Origin: an uncultured Collinsella sp.
GTDB taxonomy: Bacteria; Actinomycetota; Coriobacteriia; Coriobacteriales; Coriobacteriaceae
Direction of reading: 5' to 3'
Length of the DNA stretch: 64,000 nucleotides
Assembly: GCA_902465105.1 (NCBI GenBank)
Contig: CABQLM010000001.1
Span: 62,001 to 126,000, forward strand
Part shown: positions 52,960-61,937 of the stretch, piece after piece
Numbering within the stretch: the stretch's first letter is position 1
Layout of the letters: each line of letters opens with the position of its first letter
Translations under genes and position numbers: made by a program
The notes under the pieces: model-generated
What the model was told of the DNA's origin: nothing
Database searches by the model: none
The model's input: the letters and a program-made list of their open reading frames with translations, nothing else

Positions 52960-53297
52960 AGAACCTCCTTTCCAACTTGATTGAGAATAAAAAAAGTATA
53001 GTCAACGCCTAAGTATCTCTATTTTGAGTTATTGAAAAGTTCGAGAAAGATAAAATCAAAAGTCGCCCCGCTTGTAAAATCAGAGCGTTTTAAATGATAA
53101 ACATCTGAGTAGTGTCGTGTTGAGGAATGATCGGTCCGAGGACGGGACCGAACCGATATAGCGGCCAGCGAACCGAATCTCGTACTCTGCGTTTCCCCAG
53201 ATAAAACCTGCCAAAACAAACCTGTCCCTTTTTGGTAGGTTTTTGCCTTGGGAGCGGTACCATACAGGCAATGTTTAAACGAGAAAGGTGGGCTCCC
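52960..53297. other. Divergent promoter region between the GntR gene and glucokinase
   Basis: 338 bases, AT-rich at the left end (likely promoter of the GntR-manA unit, with AAAAAAAGTATAGTC near 52990). Contains an exact 7-bp hairpin TCGGTCC/GGACCGA (53131-53151) and a solitary REP-like arm CCTGCCAAAA...TTTTTGGTAGG (53207-53239) of the family found inside the his operon. No gene seen. Confidence 0.6.
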
Positions 53298-54251
53298 ATG
53301 GAACCTAAGCAGTACTACATCGGCATCGACGTCGGCGGCACTTCGGTTAAGGAGGGTCTGTTCGACGAAGACGGCAACCTGCTTGCCAAGGCCAGCGTGC
53401 CCACGCCTCCCATCGTTGACGCCGCGGGCTTTGCCGCGGTGACCGAGGCTATCGACCAGGTGGTCGCCAAGGCGCAGATTCCGCGCGCCTTTGTGGCAGG
53501 TATTGGCCTGGCCGTTCCGTGCCCCATCCCGGCATCGGGCGATGCCAAGGTCAAGGCCAACATTGCCATTAACCTGCCCAAGCTGAGGATCGCCATTCAG
53601 AAGCACTGTCCCGACGCGGTCGTTAAGTACGAGAACGATGCTAACGCCGCTGCCATGGGCGAGGCCTGGCTCGGCTCTGCCAAGGGCGTGCAGAACGTGG
53701 TGATGGTCACCATCGGCACCGGCGTAGGCGGCGGCGTTATCGTTAACGGCGACGTGGTATCGGGCGTTGTGGGTGCCGGCGGCGAGATTGGCCACATGTG
53801 CCTGAACCCGGCTGAGGAGCGCACCTGCGGCTGCGGCGGCCATGGCCACCTGGAGCAGTATTCCAGCGCCACCGGCGTGGTGAGCAACTACCTTGCCGAG
53901 TGCAAGAAGGCGGGCGTCGAGCCCATCGAGCTCACCGGCCCCTCCGATTCCAAGGACGTGTTCCAGGCCTGCCGCGAGGGCGACAAGCTCGCGCTGGCCG
54001 CGGCCGACACCATGGCCGACTATCTCGGTCGTGCACTGGCGCTTATTGCCAACGTGGTCGATCCCGAGATGTTCCTGATCGGTGGCGGCGCGTCTGCCTC
54101 GGCCGATGTCTACCTCGACAAGGTCCGCGAGCACTTCCAGCGCTACGCGCTTTCCGCCTCGCGCGAGACGCCCATTAAGGTCGCTTCGCTCGGAAACGAC
54201 GCCGGCATCATCGGTGCCGCCTACGTAGCCCTGCGCGCCGCCGGCAAATAG
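53298..54251 (+). CDS. glk: ROK-family glucokinase
   Basis: Phosphorylates glucose (possibly other hexoses) with ATP in the cytoplasm. ATP-binding motif YIGIDVGGTSVKEGLF, catalytic NDANAAAMGEAWLG, phosphate loop IGTGVGGGVIVNG, and the ROK zinc motif EIGHMCLNP ... CGCGGHGHLEQYSS. 317 residues. ATG at 53298 after AAAGGTGG; an in-frame ATG at 53271 is less well placed. Free glucose from MalQ is an obvious substrate. Confidence 0.93.
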   Translation: MEPKQYYIGIDVGGTSVKEGLFDEDGNLLAKASVPTPPIVDAAGFAAVTEAIDQVVAKAQIPRAFVAGIGLAVPCPIPASGDAKVKANIAINLPKLRIAIQKHCPDAVVKYENDANAAAMGEAWLGSAKGVQNVVMVTIGTGVGGGVIVNGDVVSGVVGAGGEIGHMCLNPAEERTCGCGGHGHLEQYSSATGVVSNYLAECKKAGVEPIELTGPSDSKDVFQACREGDKLALAAADTMADYLGRALALIANVVDPEMFLIGGGASASADVYLDKVREHFQRYALSASRETPIKVASLGNDAGIIGAAYVALRAAGK

Positions 54252-54384
54252 CTGGTGCAAGGGGGGGCGGACTTGGTCCCCATGCTTGCCACAAAATATG
54301 CCGCGGCCCTTCCGTCTCAGAAGGCTCGGCGCCAGCGTGCTACCATAGCTACGTCCAAGTACACATATCAAGTGGAGGATATCC

Positions 54385-55308
54385 ATGGCAAACGTTCTTG
54401 TCTTTGGTCACCAGAACCCCGATAACGACGCCATCATGAGCGCCGTCGTCCTGTCCCAACTGCTCAACCAGGTTGAGTATGCCGGCAACACCTACGAGGC
54501 CTGCGCCCTTGGTCAGCTTCCGGCAGAGTCCGCCAAGCTGCTCGCCGACGCCGGCATTGCCGAGCCCCGCGTGATTGATTCCGTCGAGGCCGGTCAGCTC
54601 GTCGTCCTCACCGACCACAACGAGTCTGCCCAGTCCGTCGCCGGTCTTAAGGACGCCACGGTCTTTGGCGTCGTCGACCATCACCGCATCGGCGACTTCG
54701 AGACTGCCGGCCCGCTGCACTACATCTGCCTGCCCTGGGGCTCCAGCTGCACCATCGTCACCAAGCTCGCCGGCGTGCTCGGCGTTGAGCTTTCCGACGT
54801 TCAGGCCAAGCTGCTGCTCTCGGCCATGATGACCGACACGCTCATGCTCAAGAGCCCCACCACCACCGATGTCGACCGCGCCGTCGCCGCCAAGCTCGGC
54901 GAGCAGGTGGGCGTCGATCCGGTCAAGTTTGGCATGGAGGTCTTCCTCACCCGTCCGTCCGGCTCCTTCACCGCAGCCGAGATGGTCGGCAACGACATCA
55001 AGATGTTCGAGCCCGCCGGCAAGAAGCTGCTCATCGGCCAGTACGAGACCGTCGACAAGACCCGCGCACTCGGCATGATCGACGAGATCCGCGAGGCCAT
55101 GCGCGCCTACGCCGCCGAGAAGGGTGCTGACGGCATTGTCCTGTGCATCACCGACATTATGGAGGAGGGCTCGCAGGTGCTGCTCGAGGGCGAGACCGAG
55201 GCCGCTCGGAAGGGCCTGGGCATTGCCGACGAGCACGACGGCGTCTGGATGCCGGGCGTCCTCTCCCGTAAGAAGCAGGTCGCTGCCCCCATCATGGCCG
55301 CCTGCTAG
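54385..55308 (+). CDS. ppaC: Manganese-dependent inorganic pyrophosphatase (family II)
   Basis: DHH-superfamily pyrophosphatase that pulls biosynthetic reactions forward by hydrolysing PPi. Metal motifs VFGHQNPDNDAIMSAVVL near the N-terminus, LTDHNE, and the DHH signature VVDHHRIGDFE; C-terminal SRKKQVAAPI is the substrate-binding basic motif. 307 residues without CBS domains. GGAGGATATCC lies before the ATG. Confidence 0.96.
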   Translation: MANVLVFGHQNPDNDAIMSAVVLSQLLNQVEYAGNTYEACALGQLPAESAKLLADAGIAEPRVIDSVEAGQLVVLTDHNESAQSVAGLKDATVFGVVDHHRIGDFETAGPLHYICLPWGSSCTIVTKLAGVLGVELSDVQAKLLLSAMMTDTLMLKSPTTTDVDRAVAAKLGEQVGVDPVKFGMEVFLTRPSGSFTAAEMVGNDIKMFEPAGKKLLIGQYETVDKTRALGMIDEIREAMRAYAAEKGADGIVLCITDIMEEGSQVLLEGETEAARKGLGIADEHDGVWMPGVLSRKKQVAAPIMAAC

Positions 55309-55327
55309 GTTTAGTTGACCAAACGCC

Positions 55328-55368
55328 ACGACCGGATCGCGGACGCCCCGCGCTCCGGTCGTTTTTTG
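55328..55368 (+). terminator. Terminator after ppaC
   Basis: Stem ACGACCGGA/TCCGGTCGT with inner GCG pairs and a TTTTTT tail. Confidence 0.88.
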
Positions 55369-55439
55369 TGCGCGGCGTCGCGCCGTCTCTTGGACAGGCG
55401 TGCCCGTGCCGTTGAGCAAATAATGTTCAACCTGTGGTT

Positions 55440-55575
55440 CCGCTTTTCGGCCACGCCTGCGTGCTTGTCGCGCAGGGTAGGCTAGACGCAAGCGTAATAC
55501 GTTAGAGCGCGGCGCCGCCACTTGGGCGGGCCGTGCTTTTTTAAGACGGGAGCTTTCCCGTGAAAGGAGCCGCCC
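55440..55575 (+). promoter_or_regulatory. Long leader before nhaA, possible cation-responsive element
   Basis: About 130 bases of GC-rich leader with several potential stems; the last (ACGGGA/TCCCGT, about 55545-55561) directly precedes the AAAGGAG ribosome site, so folding could gate translation. Leaders of nhaA genes in other bacteria carry the nhaA-I and nhaA-II motifs described as lithium-sensing riboswitches. I could not match this leader to either consensus from memory. Confidence 0.25.
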
Positions 55576-56934
55576 ATGGCAGCAACTGAGCAGCTGTTCA
55601 ACGTTCGTGAGCGCAAGCGCTTTGAACGTCACGATATCTGGGAGCGCATCGCCGAGAACGGCACGATTTCCGCCGCCGTCATGGTGATCGCCGCCATCGC
55701 CGCCGTCATCTGCGCCAATACCGATGCCTACGAGGCCATCCATCACTTTCTGGAGACCCCGCTGTATGTGGGCCTGGGGCATTTTACGGCCGGTCTCACC
55801 GTCGAGCTTTTCGTCAACGACTTTCTCATGGCGATCTTCTTTTTGCTGGTGGGCATTGAGCTCAAGTATGAGATGACGGTCGGCGAGCTCAAGAACCCGC
55901 GTCAGGCCATGCTTCCCATGCTGGCGGCCGTGGGCGGCGTCGTCGTTCCCGCCTGCATCTACCTCATCTTTAACCATGCCGGCGCGCACAACGGTTGGGC
56001 TATCCCCATGGCAACCGATATTGCCTTTGCGCTGGGCGTGCTGTCGCTTTTGGGCAATCGCGTGCCCAACGGCGTGCGCGTGTTCTTCTCGACGCTCGCC
56101 ATCGCCGACGACCTGATCTCTATCGCCGCCATTGCCATCTTTTACGGTCAGAGCCCCAACCCGTTTTGGCTGGGTGCCGCCGCGGTCGTGACGTGCGCGC
56201 TCGTGTGGCTCAACAAGACGCAGCACTACCGCCTCGCCCCGTACTCGGTGCTGGGCCTGCTGCTGTGGTTCTGCATGTTCGAGAGCGGCGTGCATGCCAC
56301 GCTCGCCGGCGTCATCCTGGCCTTTACTATTCCGGCCAAGTGCGGCGTTAAGCTCGATAGCCTTACCGATTGGCTGGGCGAGTGCCTGCCGTTGCTCGAC
56401 GACCGCTACGACGACGAGGCACACATTCTGGGCCAGCACGACTTTACCGTCTCGACCACCAAGGTCGAGCGCGTCATGCACCGCGTCACCCCGCCGCTCA
56501 TCCGTATGGAGCGCCTGATCTCCACGCCGGTCAACTTTGTGATCCTGCCGATCTTTGCGTTTGTCAACGCGCAGGTTCGCCTGGTGGGCGTGGATATGAG
56601 CACACTGCTCACCGACCCGGTGACGCTCGGCGTGTACTTTGGCATGCTGCTGGGCAAGCCGATTGGCATCTTTGGCATGACGTTCGCCCTGGTTAAGCTC
56701 AAGGCCTGCCAGTTGCCGCGCAACGTCAACTGGCACATGATCGCCGGCGTGGGCATTCTGGGCGGCATCGGCTTTACCATGTCGATTCTCATCAGCGGCC
56801 TTGCCTTCCCGACGGCCCAGTTTGAGGTCCTGGCTGCCAAGGCCGCCATCCTTGCCGGTTCTGTCACCGCGGCCGTGCTCGGCATGATCTACATGAGTGT
56901 GATCTGCAAGCACCCCGCGCCCAAGGGCGAGTAA
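55576..56934 (+). CDS. nhaA: Na+/H+ antiporter NhaA
   Basis: Electrogenic antiporter exporting sodium at alkaline pH. 452 residues, 11-12 predicted helices. Family blocks: FLLVGIELKYEMTVGEL, IPMATDIAFALGVLSLLGNR, and the ion-binding pair in FFSTLAIADDLISIAAIAIF, then TPVNFVILPIFAFVNAQVRL and IGFTMSILISGLAF. AAAGGAG lies eight bases before the ATG. Hydrophilic loop of about 60 residues around DERYDDEAHILGQHDF-like acidic sequence is longer than in E. coli. Confidence 0.95.
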   Translation: MAATEQLFNVRERKRFERHDIWERIAENGTISAAVMVIAAIAAVICANTDAYEAIHHFLETPLYVGLGHFTAGLTVELFVNDFLMAIFFLLVGIELKYEMTVGELKNPRQAMLPMLAAVGGVVVPACIYLIFNHAGAHNGWAIPMATDIAFALGVLSLLGNRVPNGVRVFFSTLAIADDLISIAAIAIFYGQSPNPFWLGAAAVVTCALVWLNKTQHYRLAPYSVLGLLLWFCMFESGVHATLAGVILAFTIPAKCGVKLDSLTDWLGECLPLLDDRYDDEAHILGQHDFTVSTTKVERVMHRVTPPLIRMERLISTPVNFVILPIFAFVNAQVRLVGVDMSTLLTDPVTLGVYFGMLLGKPIGIFGMTFALVKLKACQLPRNVNWHMIAGVGILGGIGFTMSILISGLAFPTAQFEVLAAKAAILAGSVTAAVLGMIYMSVICKHPAPKGE

Positions 56935-56987
56935 AAGCGCAAAAAACGGGGCCGGACATGCCCCCGGATACCCTTGTATGCAAAAAG

Positions 56988-57017
56988 CGCCGTTTGTGAG
57001 CACTGTCACAAACGGCG
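56988..57017 (+). terminator. Terminator after nhaA
   Basis: Perfect stem CGCCGTTTGTGA/TCACAAACGGCG with a TTTCATTTATTT tail. Confidence 0.88.
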
Positions 57018-57053
57018 TTTCATTTATTTGGCCACGGGCCCCAATGACCAGGG

Positions 57054-57308
57054 CTATTCCACGGTGCCGTAGATGGCGCCCCAGCCGTGGGCGGCTAGGG
57101 CCGAGTTGAGTTGGTCGCAAAGTGACTGGCGGTCGTAATGGCCGGGCGGTAGCAGGTTGACGATTTCCATGAGGTCGGGCGCCAGGTCCAAGATTTCTGC
57201 CTGCACGATTAGATCCAGGCGGTCGATGGCGTGGCGGTCGTAAAACAAACCATCGACCAGGCGTTGCAGGTCGCCGAACTCCTCGGCCCTAAAAGAACCG
57301 TATTCCAT
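57054..57308 (-). CDS. Small hypothetical protein
   Basis: 84 residues, no membrane helix: begins MEYGSFRAEEFGDLQRLVDG and ends AHGWGAIYGTVE. AGGAGG four bases before the ATG at 57306-57308 strongly supports translation. Middle part rich in Leu and Asp (LDLIVQAEILDLAPDLMEIV). No family recognised. Convergent with nhaA and divergent from the aminotransferase gene. Confidence 0.75.
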   Translation of the reverse strand: MEYGSFRAEEFGDLQRLVDGLFYDRHAIDRLDLIVQAEILDLAPDLMEIVNLLPPGHYDRQSLCDQLNSALAAHGWGAIYGTVE

Positions 57309-57458
57309 AGTGCCTCCTTGAGCGCCCCACGCCAGCATGCGCGGCGATGTCGTAATTCATTGCGATGGACTTAATCTATCACGGCTTCATAACGTTGCGG
57401 CAGTGGCGGTCTATACTTAGACGAACTGCAACGTACCGCTTCGCGAAAGGTCGCACCT

Positions 57459-58763
57459 ATGCAGACGATCTACCAGAAGATGGAAACCACCGAACTCGAT
57501 GCCGCCATCGAGGCGCTCAAGGCCGAGGTCGCCGAGGTCAAGGCCAAGGGTCTGGCGCTCGACATGGCTCGCGGCAAGCCGTCGCCCTCCCAGGTGGACA
57601 TCTCGCGCCCCATGCTCGATATCCTCAATGCCGACGCCGATCTGCACGACGGCAACGTCGACTGCTCCAATTACGGCTGTTTTGAGGGCATTCCCTCGGC
57701 ACGCAAGCTGGCAGGGGAGTTTTTGGGTTGCCCTGCCGAGCAGACGCTCGTACTGGGTTCGTCGAGCCTCCTGATCGAGCATGACATCGCCGGCATGTTC
57801 TGGCGTTGCGGCTCGTGCGGCAGCGAGCCTTGGGATGCTTACGAGGCGGCGCACGACGGCAAGAAGGTCAAGTTCCTGTGCCCCGTCCCCGGCTACGACC
57901 GTCATTTTGGCATCACCGCCGATCTGGGTATCGAGAACGTCCCCGTCGCGATGACCAAAAACGGTCCCGACATGGACGAGGTCGAGCGCCTGGTCGCCGC
58001 CGACGACTCCATCAAGGGCATCTGGTGCGTGCCCAAGTACTCCAACCCCACGGGCATCACCTTTAGCGAGGACACCGTGCGCCGCCTGGTCGAGATGCCC
58101 ACGGCCGCGCCCGATTTCCGCATCTTCTGGGACAACGCCTACTGCGTGCACGACCTGTACGACGAGACCGACGAGCTCGCCAACATCTTCGACCTCGCTC
58201 GCGCGGCGGGCACCGAGGACCGCGTGGTGGCCTTTGCCTCGACGTCCAAGATCACCTTCCCGGGCGCCGGCATCGGCTTTATCGGTGCGAGCCCCGCGGT
58301 CATCGTCGAGTTCTCCAAGCGCTTGAAGGCCGGCCTGATCAGCGCCGATAAGCTCAACCAGCTGCGTCATGTGCGCTTCCTTCCCACCATCGAGGCGGTC
58401 AAGGAACACATGAAAAAGCATGCCGAGTTCCTGCGCCCGCGCTTTGAGGCCGTTGAGCGCAAACTTACCGAGGGTCTGGGTAACACGGGCTGCGCTACTT
58501 GGACGCATCCCCGCGGCGGCTACTTTGTGAGCTTTGATGGCCCCGAGGGCTCCGCCCAGAAGGTCGCCGCGCTCTGCGCCGACCTGGGCGTTAAGCTTAC
58601 GCCGGCCGGAGCTACTTGGCCTTATGGCAAGGATCCGCGTGACACCAACATCCGCATCGCCCCGAGCTATCCCACGGTTGAGGACCTGGAGGCCGCGCTC
58701 GACGTGCTGGTGCTGGCCGTTAAGCTTGTCGCTGCCGAGCTGGCGCGTGCCGAGCGCGCCTAA
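57459..58763 (+). CDS. Class I/II aminotransferase (AspT/MocR-like aspartate aminotransferase)
   Basis: PLP enzyme of 434 residues. Conserved LDMARGKPSPSQVDISRPML, SNYGCFEGIPSARKLAGEFL, VPGYDRHFGITADLG, WCVPKYSNPTGITFSEDTV, DNAYCVHDLY and the Schiff-base Lys in FASTSKITFPGAGIGF. The sequence style matches the actinobacterial/clostridial 1c aspartate aminotransferases rather than AspC. The promoter-like TATACTT lies about 45 bases before the ATG; GAAAGG is the ribosome site. Confidence 0.9.
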   Translation: MQTIYQKMETTELDAAIEALKAEVAEVKAKGLALDMARGKPSPSQVDISRPMLDILNADADLHDGNVDCSNYGCFEGIPSARKLAGEFLGCPAEQTLVLGSSSLLIEHDIAGMFWRCGSCGSEPWDAYEAAHDGKKVKFLCPVPGYDRHFGITADLGIENVPVAMTKNGPDMDEVERLVAADDSIKGIWCVPKYSNPTGITFSEDTVRRLVEMPTAAPDFRIFWDNAYCVHDLYDETDELANIFDLARAAGTEDRVVAFASTSKITFPGAGIGFIGASPAVIVEFSKRLKAGLISADKLNQLRHVRFLPTIEAVKEHMKKHAEFLRPRFEAVERKLTEGLGNTGCATWTHPRGGYFVSFDGPEGSAQKVAALCADLGVKLTPAGATWPYGKDPRDTNIRIAPSYPTVEDLEAALDVLVLAVKLVAAELARAERA

Positions 58764-58814
58764 CGCGTGACATCCCGTACTATCCGCACTTTCGATACAC
58801 AAAGGAGCGCATAC

Positions 58815-59129
58815 ATGGATTTGGGCATTTCTACCAATCCCACGCCGGAGCGCTACACCATCAAGGTGACCGGTGAAATCGATATCTCTAACGCCGATAG
58901 CCTGCGTAACGCTATCGACTTGGCGCTCGAGCAGCCCACCGAGGCCGTCGAGCTCAACTTTGCCCAGGTGAGCTATATCGACTCGACGGGCATTGGCGTG
59001 CTTGTGGGCGCCGCACACCACGCAGCTGATCATGGTAAGCGTTTTAGCTGCGTCAACGTGCAGCCCCCGGTGATGCGCGTGGTTCAGCTGCTGGGCGTCG
59101 ACCAGGAGATTTCGATTACGGCGGCATAA
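58815..59129 (+). CDS. STAS-domain anti-sigma-factor antagonist
   Basis: 104 residues forming one STAS domain. The phosphorylatable Ser lies in VSYIDSTGIGVLVGAAHHA; TGEIDISNADSLRNAI is the N-terminal block. Such proteins bind anti-sigma kinases of the SpoIIAB/RsbW type and switch partners upon phosphorylation; no kinase gene is adjacent. AAAGGAG precedes the ATG at 58815. Confidence 0.9.
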   Translation: MDLGISTNPTPERYTIKVTGEIDISNADSLRNAIDLALEQPTEAVELNFAQVSYIDSTGIGVLVGAAHHAADHGKRFSCVNVQPPVMRVVQLLGVDQEISITAA

Positions 59130-59282
59130 GCCCTGTCCCGCAAGGGGTGTGCCGTTTGGCATATGTTTGTGATGCGCTCGGACGTTTTGGCGTCCGGGCG
59201 CTATACTTGATCGAATGAATAGACGAGTTCCGGCCGAATGGCGCGGTGCGGGCTCGACTCACATCGAGCCTTGGAGGTATGT

Positions 59283-59882
59283 GTGTTTGGTATTGGAGAG
59301 GGTGAGCTCGCGATCATCGTGGTCTTCGGCTTTTTGCTGTTTGGCCCGGATAAGCTCCCGCAGATGGGCCGCACGATCGGCCGTGCCATCCGTCAGTTCC
59401 GCGAGACGCAGGAAAAGATGACGGCGGTTGTTCAGTCCGAGATTATCGACCCGGTAAGCGAGGCCGCCTCGGCTCCGGTCAAGCCCAAGAAGGCTGCCGT
59501 CGATGACGATTCCGATGCGGACGATGATGCCGTCAAGACGGCTGCGCCCGCAAAGAAGGAGACCTTTGCCGAGCGCCGTGCCCGCCTTGCCGCCGAGAAG
59601 GCTGCGAGCGAGGGTGCCACCGAGGGCGAAGGCGCTGCCGAGGACACCAATGCCGAGGGTGCTGTCACTGCGGCTGGACCCGTTGCAGCTGCCGATGCCG
59701 CCGCCGAGTCCGAGCCTGCTGCAGAGCCGGAGCCCGAGCCCGAGCCGGCAGAACCCACGACGGCTGATCTCTACGCCCGTCGTCCCCGCAAGCGCAAGGC
59801 CGTCGTCGACCAGCTCGCTCGCGAACTCGAGGCCGAGGACGACGCCGCTGCCGCCGACGCCCCGAAGGGAGGCGATGAGTAA
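59283..59882 (+). CDS. tatA: Twin-arginine translocase subunit TatA/TatB
   Basis: 199 residues. A short periplasmic N-terminus, one membrane helix (GELAIIVVFGFLLFGPDKLP, ending in the FGPxKLP hinge), an amphipathic helix (MGRTIGRAIRQFRETQEKM) and a long Ala/Glu/Pro-rich acidic tail. GTG at 59283 is chosen, with GGAGG five bases upstream. Length suggests TatB, but in minimal Tat systems one bifunctional TatA serves both roles. Overlaps tatC by one base. Confidence 0.92.
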   Translation: MFGIGEGELAIIVVFGFLLFGPDKLPQMGRTIGRAIRQFRETQEKMTAVVQSEIIDPVSEAASAPVKPKKAAVDDDSDADDDAVKTAAPAKKETFAERRARLAAEKAASEGATEGEGAAEDTNAEGAVTAAGPVAAADAAAESEPAAEPEPEPEPAEPTTADLYARRPRKRKAVVDQLARELEAEDDAAAADAPKGGDE

Positions 59883-60673
59883 TGCCTATCGGACCTGCGC
59901 GTATGCCGCTCTTCGATCACCTGGGAGAGCTTCGTCGCCGCCTGACCATCGTGGTCGTCTCGGTGTTTGCCGCAGCTATCGTGCTGTATTTCGCCACGCC
60001 TGTTGTGCTCGACATCCTGAAAGATCCCATCCGCTCCTTTGTGCCGGATGGTAAGTTCTACATCACCACCACGCTCGGCGGCTTTGGCTTGCGCTTCTCG
60101 CTGGCCATCAAGATGGCCATGGTCATGTGCACGCCCATGATCATCTGGCAGATTCTGGCATTTTTCCTGCCGGCGCTTCGCCCCAACGAGCGCAAGTGGG
60201 TCGTGCCCACGGTGCTCGCCTCGACGGTGTTGTTCTTCCTGGGCGCCATCTTCTGCTACTTCATCATTATCCCGGCAGGCTTTGAGTGGCTCATCGGCGA
60301 GACCTCGGCCGTCGCCACGGCGTGGCCCGATCTGGAGAACTATGTCAACATGGAGCTGCTCTTTATGATCGGCTTTGGTGTGGCGTTTGAGCTTCCGCTC
60401 ATCATCTTCTACCTGTCTGTCTTTCACATTGTGTCCTATGCGGCCTTCCGCAGCGCCTGGCGCTACGTGTACGTGGGCCTGCTCGTGGGTTCGGCTGTGA
60501 TTACGCCCGACGGTTCGCCCGTCACGCTGGGCCTTATGTACGGCGCCCTGCTCTCGCTCTACGAGATCTCGCTTGCCATCGCCCGCGTGGTCATTACCGC
60601 GCGCGAGGGCAAGAAGGGCCTGTTCGTGAGCCGTCTGGACCTGTTCTCGGATGACGAGGACGACGAGGAGTAA
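59882..60673 (+). CDS. tatC: Sec-independent translocase subunit TatC
   Basis: 263 residues, six membrane helices. The signal-peptide-binding N-terminus FDHLGELRRRLTIVVVSVFA is present, as are LAFFLPALRPNERKWV and FELPLIIFYLSVFHIVS. Acidic C-terminus (SDDEDDEE). GGGAGG precedes the ATG. Forms the Tat receptor with the upstream protein; the RR-signal cell-wall hydrolase at 6.8 kb is a candidate client. Confidence 0.96.
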   Translation: MPIGPARMPLFDHLGELRRRLTIVVVSVFAAAIVLYFATPVVLDILKDPIRSFVPDGKFYITTTLGGFGLRFSLAIKMAMVMCTPMIIWQILAFFLPALRPNERKWVVPTVLASTVLFFLGAIFCYFIIIPAGFEWLIGETSAVATAWPDLENYVNMELLFMIGFGVAFELPLIIFYLSVFHIVSYAAFRSAWRYVYVGLLVGSAVITPDGSPVTLGLMYGALLSLYEISLAIARVVITAREGKKGLFVSRLDLFSDDEDDEE

Positions 60674-60679
60674 ATCGGT

Positions 60680-61036
60680 ATGCATGAGGTTGGCATTGTC
60701 AACGGCATACTCGATACAGTGATTCGCGCGGCGCGTGGGGCAGGGGCCTCGCGCGCCGTTTTGGTAACGCTGCGTATCGGGGATATGACCGAAGTTGTGC
60801 GCGAGGCGCTCGACTTTGCGTGGGAGACGTTTCGCGACGAGGATCCGCTCACGCAAGGCTGCGAGCTCGCTGTAGAAGAGATTCATCCGCAAAGCGAGTG
60901 TCTGGACTGCGGCGAGGTTTTCGAGCATGATCGTTTTCACTGTCGCTGCCCCCACTGTGGAGGCGCCAACGTGCGCTTGCTGCACGGCCGCGAGCTCGAC
61001 ATCGCCAGCATCGAGGTCGAAACTCCCGACAATTAA
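60680..61036 (+). CDS. hypA: Nickel metallochaperone HypA
   Basis: 118 residues. The obligatory nickel-binding N-terminus MHE is present, and the zinc site has two CxxC pairs (CLDC and CPHC). Delivers nickel to hydrogenase or urease apoenzymes together with HypB. Starts six bases after tatC. hypB follows after an inverted repeat; hypC, hypD, hypE, hypF and structural hydrogenase genes are not in the window. Confidence 0.95.
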   Translation: MHEVGIVNGILDTVIRAARGAGASRAVLVTLRIGDMTEVVREALDFAWETFRDEDPLTQGCELAVEEIHPQSECLDCGEVFEHDRFHCRCPHCGGANVRLLHGRELDIASIEVETPDN

Positions 61037-61041
61037 CCAGG

Positions 61042-61181
61042 CTGCCATTTGGGGACGGGGTATAAATGGTAGAAATAGATGTGCCGGGCAGCTTGACATT
61101 TCATTTTGATGTGTGCAAGCAGGTAAAACGGTATATGTCAACGACGAAATCTACCATTTCTACCCCGTCCCCAAATGGCAG
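61042..61181. repeat. 31-bp inverted repeat between hypA and hypB (GGGGACGGGGTAGAAATGG family)
   Basis: Arms 61042-61072 and 61151-61181 pair at 30 of 31 positions around 78 bases. The same arm sequence occurs as an inverted pair at 47616-47639/47912-47934. It separates two genes that would otherwise be tightly coupled. Confidence 0.88.
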
Positions 61182-61199
61182 AAGTAAGGAGTGCCGAGT

Positions 61200-61883
61200 A
61201 TGGCCGAGAAAACGATTGATATCGCATCGCCGATTTTGTCGCGCAACGAACGCCTGGCAGATCAGCTGCGTCAGCGATTTAAAGAGACGAATACCTTTGT
61301 GATCAACGTGCTGTCGAGCCCGGGCTCGGGTAAGACCACCACGATCTTGGGTACCAATGAGCGCCTGCGTGACAAGGCGGACTTACGTTGCGCCGTCATC
61401 GAGGGCGATATCGCCTCGGACGTCGACGCCATCACCATGAAGGAAGCTGGCATGCCCGCCATTCAGATCAATACGGGCGGCCTGTGCCACCTCGAGGGCA
61501 ACATGATCATGGAGGCCGTTGACGCGTTCGATCAGGCCGTCGGGCTCGAAAACATCGATGTCATCTTTATCGAAAACGTGGGCAACTTGGTCTGCCCGGT
61601 CGACTTTGACCTGGGCGAGAACCTATCCATCATGATCCTTTCGGTGCCCGAGGGCGACGACAAACCTATCAAGTACCCGGGTATTTTCCAGCACGCCGGC
61701 GCGCAGCTGCTCAACAAGGTCGATGTGGCCCCGGCTTTCGATTTTGACATGGATAGGTATACTAAGACACTCGATGACCTCAATCCGCAGGCGCCGCGGT
61801 TTGCCGTGAGTGCACGCAAGGGCGAGGGCATGGATGCCTGGTGCGATTGGCTCATCGGGCAGATTGAGCAAGCAAGGGCGTAA
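61200..61883 (+). CDS. hypB: Nickel-incorporation GTPase HypB
   Basis: 227 residues, SIMIBI-class GTPase. Walker A VLSSPGSGKTTTILGTNE, switch region AVIEGDIASDVDA, nickel/zinc-linked GGLCHLEGNMI, IFIENVGNLVCPVDFDLGE and the guanine motif LLNKVDVAP. No His-rich N-terminal nickel store. ATG at 61200 with AAGGAG eight bases upstream. Confidence 0.95.
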   Translation: MAEKTIDIASPILSRNERLADQLRQRFKETNTFVINVLSSPGSGKTTTILGTNERLRDKADLRCAVIEGDIASDVDAITMKEAGMPAIQINTGGLCHLEGNMIMEAVDAFDQAVGLENIDVIFIENVGNLVCPVDFDLGENLSIMILSVPEGDDKPIKYPGIFQHAGAQLLNKVDVAPAFDFDMDRYTKTLDDLNPQAPRFAVSARKGEGMDAWCDWLIGQIEQARA

Positions 61884-61937
61884 GTCGGCCGCTGCAAGTG
61901 CGGGCGCAGCCGCAGAGATACGAGATAGGAGCCTCTT

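Noticed and set aside
54349..57120. 923-codon minus-strand frame opposite ppaC and nhaA
   Set aside because: Antisense shadow; composition is His/Gly/Asp/Arg-rich without any domain, and both plus-strand genes are well supported.
61200..61883. Complete hydrogenase maturation cluster
   Set aside because: Only hypA and hypB are present; the next gene is a topoisomerase.
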